From Streptomyces sp. PCS3-D2 (GTDB taxonomy: Bacteria > Actinomycetota > Actinomycetes > Streptomycetales > Streptomycetaceae), in NCBI RefSeq assembly GCF_000612545.2, contig NZ_CP097800.1:248001-312000 (forward strand): 64,000 bases of DNA, given 5' to 3'. Positions 62,549 to 64,000 of the stretch are shown here, one piece after another. Under the pieces are notes generated by a model. The model saw only the letters and a program-made list of their open reading frames with translations. It was not told the origin of the DNA and did not search any database. The first letter of the stretch is position 1. Each line of letters begins with the position of its first letter. Both the position numbers and the translations under genes were made by a program.

Positions 62549-64000
62549 CGGGACTCCCCACGGAGGCGGTCGCCCACCCAGCGGGCGAGGGCGAGAGGGC
62601 TGAGGGCGGCCACCGGCATACCGGCCGCGACGAGTTGCCGGGCGACCGGGACCGAGTAGCGGGGGTGGCCCGTGTCGTCGAGCGCGGCGCAGCCCATCAG
62701 GTGGGCACCGGAGGCGGCCAGCGCGCGGACCTCGCCGAGTAGGCCGCCGATCGGAGCGCCCTCCTCGAAGTCGCTGACCACGACGACGAGGGTGCGGCTG
62801 GGGACGGTGATCAGGGAGCGGGCGTGGGCGAGACCGGCGGCGATGTGGGTGCCGCCGCCGACGCGCACCTCCAGCAACAGCGACAGCGGGTCCTCGACCC
62901 GGTCGGTGAGGTCCACGACCTGGGTGGAAAAGGCGAGGAAGTGGGTGGACAGGGTGGGGACGCCACCCAGTACCGCCGCGGTCAGGGCCGACCAGATGAC
63001 GGAGGCCTCCATGGAGCCGGACACGTCGACCACCAGGACAAGCCGCCAGTCGGCCTCGCGGCTCGCCCGGGTGCTGAAGACGGGCCGCTCCGGCACGACG
63101 ACCACCGTGCCGTCGGCACGACGGCGGGCCTGTGCGAGGTTGGCGCGCAGGGTCCGGGCGAGGTCGAGCGCACCACCCGGGCGTCGGGTGGGACGGGGGG
63201 TGCTGAGCCCGGACAGGGACGGGCGCAGCCTGGTGGCGAGCTCTCGGGAGAGCTCGTCGACCAGCCTCTTCACCAGGGGCCGGAGACGGGCGAGTTGGGC
63301 CTCCGGCAGGCCGCCGGCGAGGGACAGTACGGAGCTCAGCAGTTCCACGGAGGGCCGTACGGCCGCCGGGTCGAGTTGGGCGAGCACGTCGGTGCGGCCC
63401 GCGTCGGCGGCACCGGCCAGGACTTCTTCCCGTACGTCGGCGCCGAACAGCGCTTCGAGCTCCTGCGACCATGCGCGGGCGGTCGGGAAGGAGGCCTCCT
63501 GGCCGCCGCCCCGGCCCGGCCCCCGGCCGGTGCCGAGGTCGCCGGCGCCTTCGCCGTGTCCCGTGCCGTACAGCTCGTCCAGTGCACGGGCATAACGGCG
63601 GGCGCCGGCGGGGAGCCGGTCGCGTTCGCGGCCGAGCAGCAGCCGCCAGCGGTCGGCCGGGGCGAGCCGGCGCTGCCCGGCGTCGGACCCGGAGGTCCGG
63701 ACGGGCGGTGCGCCGAGGGCGGCCGAGTCCGCGGCCGGGACCGCGGGCAGGGCCGCGGCCGGGTCCCGCGGCGGGGGCAGCGGGAGGGCCTTGAGTGCGG
63801 CGAGGCCCGCGGCATCGGCGGCGGCCCAGAGGCCGAGCAGGGCGGGCGGGGCGTCGAGCGCGAGGTCCACGCGGTCGCCGAGACGTTCGGTGACCGTGTC
63901 CAGCAGCCGGTCGCGGGCAGCCGGGGCGAGGGCGTCGAAGCCCCCGCGCAGGGCTGGGAGCCGGTCGAGGAAGTCCTGGTCGGCGAGGTGGTCGACGCGG
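62545..64000 (-). CDS. VWA-domain protein (5' end outside the window)
   Basis: At least 484 aa; the frame is open to position 64000 (VDHLADQDFLDRLPALRGGFDALAPAARDRLLDTVTERLGDRVD before the internal Met-like GTG). The C-terminal VWA domain has an intact MIDAS: VVDVSGSMEASV, the Thr in GGGTHIAAGL and the Asp in VVVVSDFEEGAP. The N-terminal half is helical. No signal peptide visible in the part present, so cytoplasmic. Forms an operon with the SWIM protein; by analogy to MoxR-VWA systems it may be a chaperone partner of an AAA ATPase further upstream. Confidence 0.88.
   Translation of the reverse strand, partial: RVDHLADQDFLDRLPALRGGFDALAPAARDRLLDTVTERLGDRVDLALDAPPALLGLWAAADAAGLAALKALPLPPPRDPAAALPAVPAADSAALGAPPVRTSGSDAGQRRLAPADRWRLLLGRERDRLPAGARRYARALDELYGTGHGEGAGDLGTGRGPGRGGGQEASFPTARAWSQELEALFGADVREEVLAGAADAGRTDVLAQLDPAAVRPSVELLSSVLSLAGGLPEAQLARLRPLVKRLVDELSRELATRLRPSLSGLSTPRPTRRPGGALDLARTLRANLAQARRRADGTVVVVPERPVFSTRASREADWRLVLVVDVSGSMEASVIWSALTAAVLGGVPTLSTHFLAFSTQVVDLTDRVEDPLSLLLEVRVGGGTHIAAGLAHARSLITVPSRTLVVVVSDFEEGAPIGGLLGEVRALAASGAHLMGCAALDDTGHPRYSVPVARQLVAAGMPVAALSPLALARWVGDRLRGESR

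Noticed and set aside
62549-63472. Longer start for the SWIM protein (935-aa frame)
   Set aside because: The added residues are an Arg/Pro-rich shadow of the VWA gene; TTG at 62548 gives the usual stop-start overlap.

Overview
The window is very GC-rich, and every gene shows the strong third-position G/C bias of a high-GC actinomycete. A rodlin gene (a spore and aerial-hypha surface protein), a SigB/F/G-type sigma factor with STAS and RsbW-like partners, an ECF sigma factor, several leaderless TAG-type -10 boxes and many GTG/TTG starts all point to a Streptomyces chromosome. No transposase, phage gene, rRNA or CRISPR array is visible. It reads as chromosomal sequence carrying several small specialised-metabolism loci.

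Layout. 1-4535 (minus): an M1 metallopeptidase (cut by the left edge) overlaps the end of a Pls-type membrane NRPS, i.e. an epsilon-poly-L-lysine synthetase homologue. 4747-6616: a SigB/F-type sigma factor with a matching promoter, convergent with an RsbW-like kinase and a STAS antagonist. 6750-9689: a Fur-family regulator divergent from katG. 9765-15549: PaaX regulator, MFS symporter, two-component system and a TAXI solute-binding lipoprotein. 15786-17667: a cyclodipeptide synthase overlapping a CYP121-like P450. 17752-19896: hydrolase and HTH regulator flanking a 30-bp perfect palindrome, then a GNAT enzyme. 19985-26629: serine hydrolase, PAS-PAS-GAF-SpoIIE phosphatase, YrdC-like protein, GH16-like protein, alpha/beta hydrolase and RNase H. 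26888-27494: cold shock protein and initiator tRNA. 27599-31217: ECF sigma factor with membrane partner, PIG-V-like mannosyltransferase, orphan antitoxin, methyltransferase.

31255-35871 holds a LysR regulator divergent from a 1169-aa secreted protein that joins an M4 and an M28 metalloprotease. 35880-37320 is a decayed stretch (serine hydrolase remnant, small ORF, heptamer repeat) ending in the rodlin gene. 37425-42533 carries methyltransferase, acyl-adenylating enzyme, esterase, GNAT and a lipoprotein. 42538-49307 is envelope-related: acyltransferase, DacA-type carboxypeptidase with a long acidic head, subtilase, and a VWA/membrane-protein pair. 49412-53697: DUF6204-like protein, flavin monooxygenase, Ohr/OhrR, PHP-domain protein. 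53783-57396 is a phenolic-lipid locus of srsABC type (type III PKS, methyltransferase, flavoprotein hydroxylase) with a divergent UbiA prenyltransferase. 57465-64000: repeat-containing membrane protein, type-B carboxylesterase, a possibly frameshifted lipoprotein, and a SWIM/VWA operon leaving at the right edge.

Main themes: three compact biosynthetic loci (poly-lysine type, cyclodipeptide-P450, phenolic lipid); two peroxide-defence modules (Fur/KatG and OhrR/Ohr); and several regulator-target pairs read divergently across visible inverted repeats. Family calls rest on motifs and remembered family sequences; no database search was possible.
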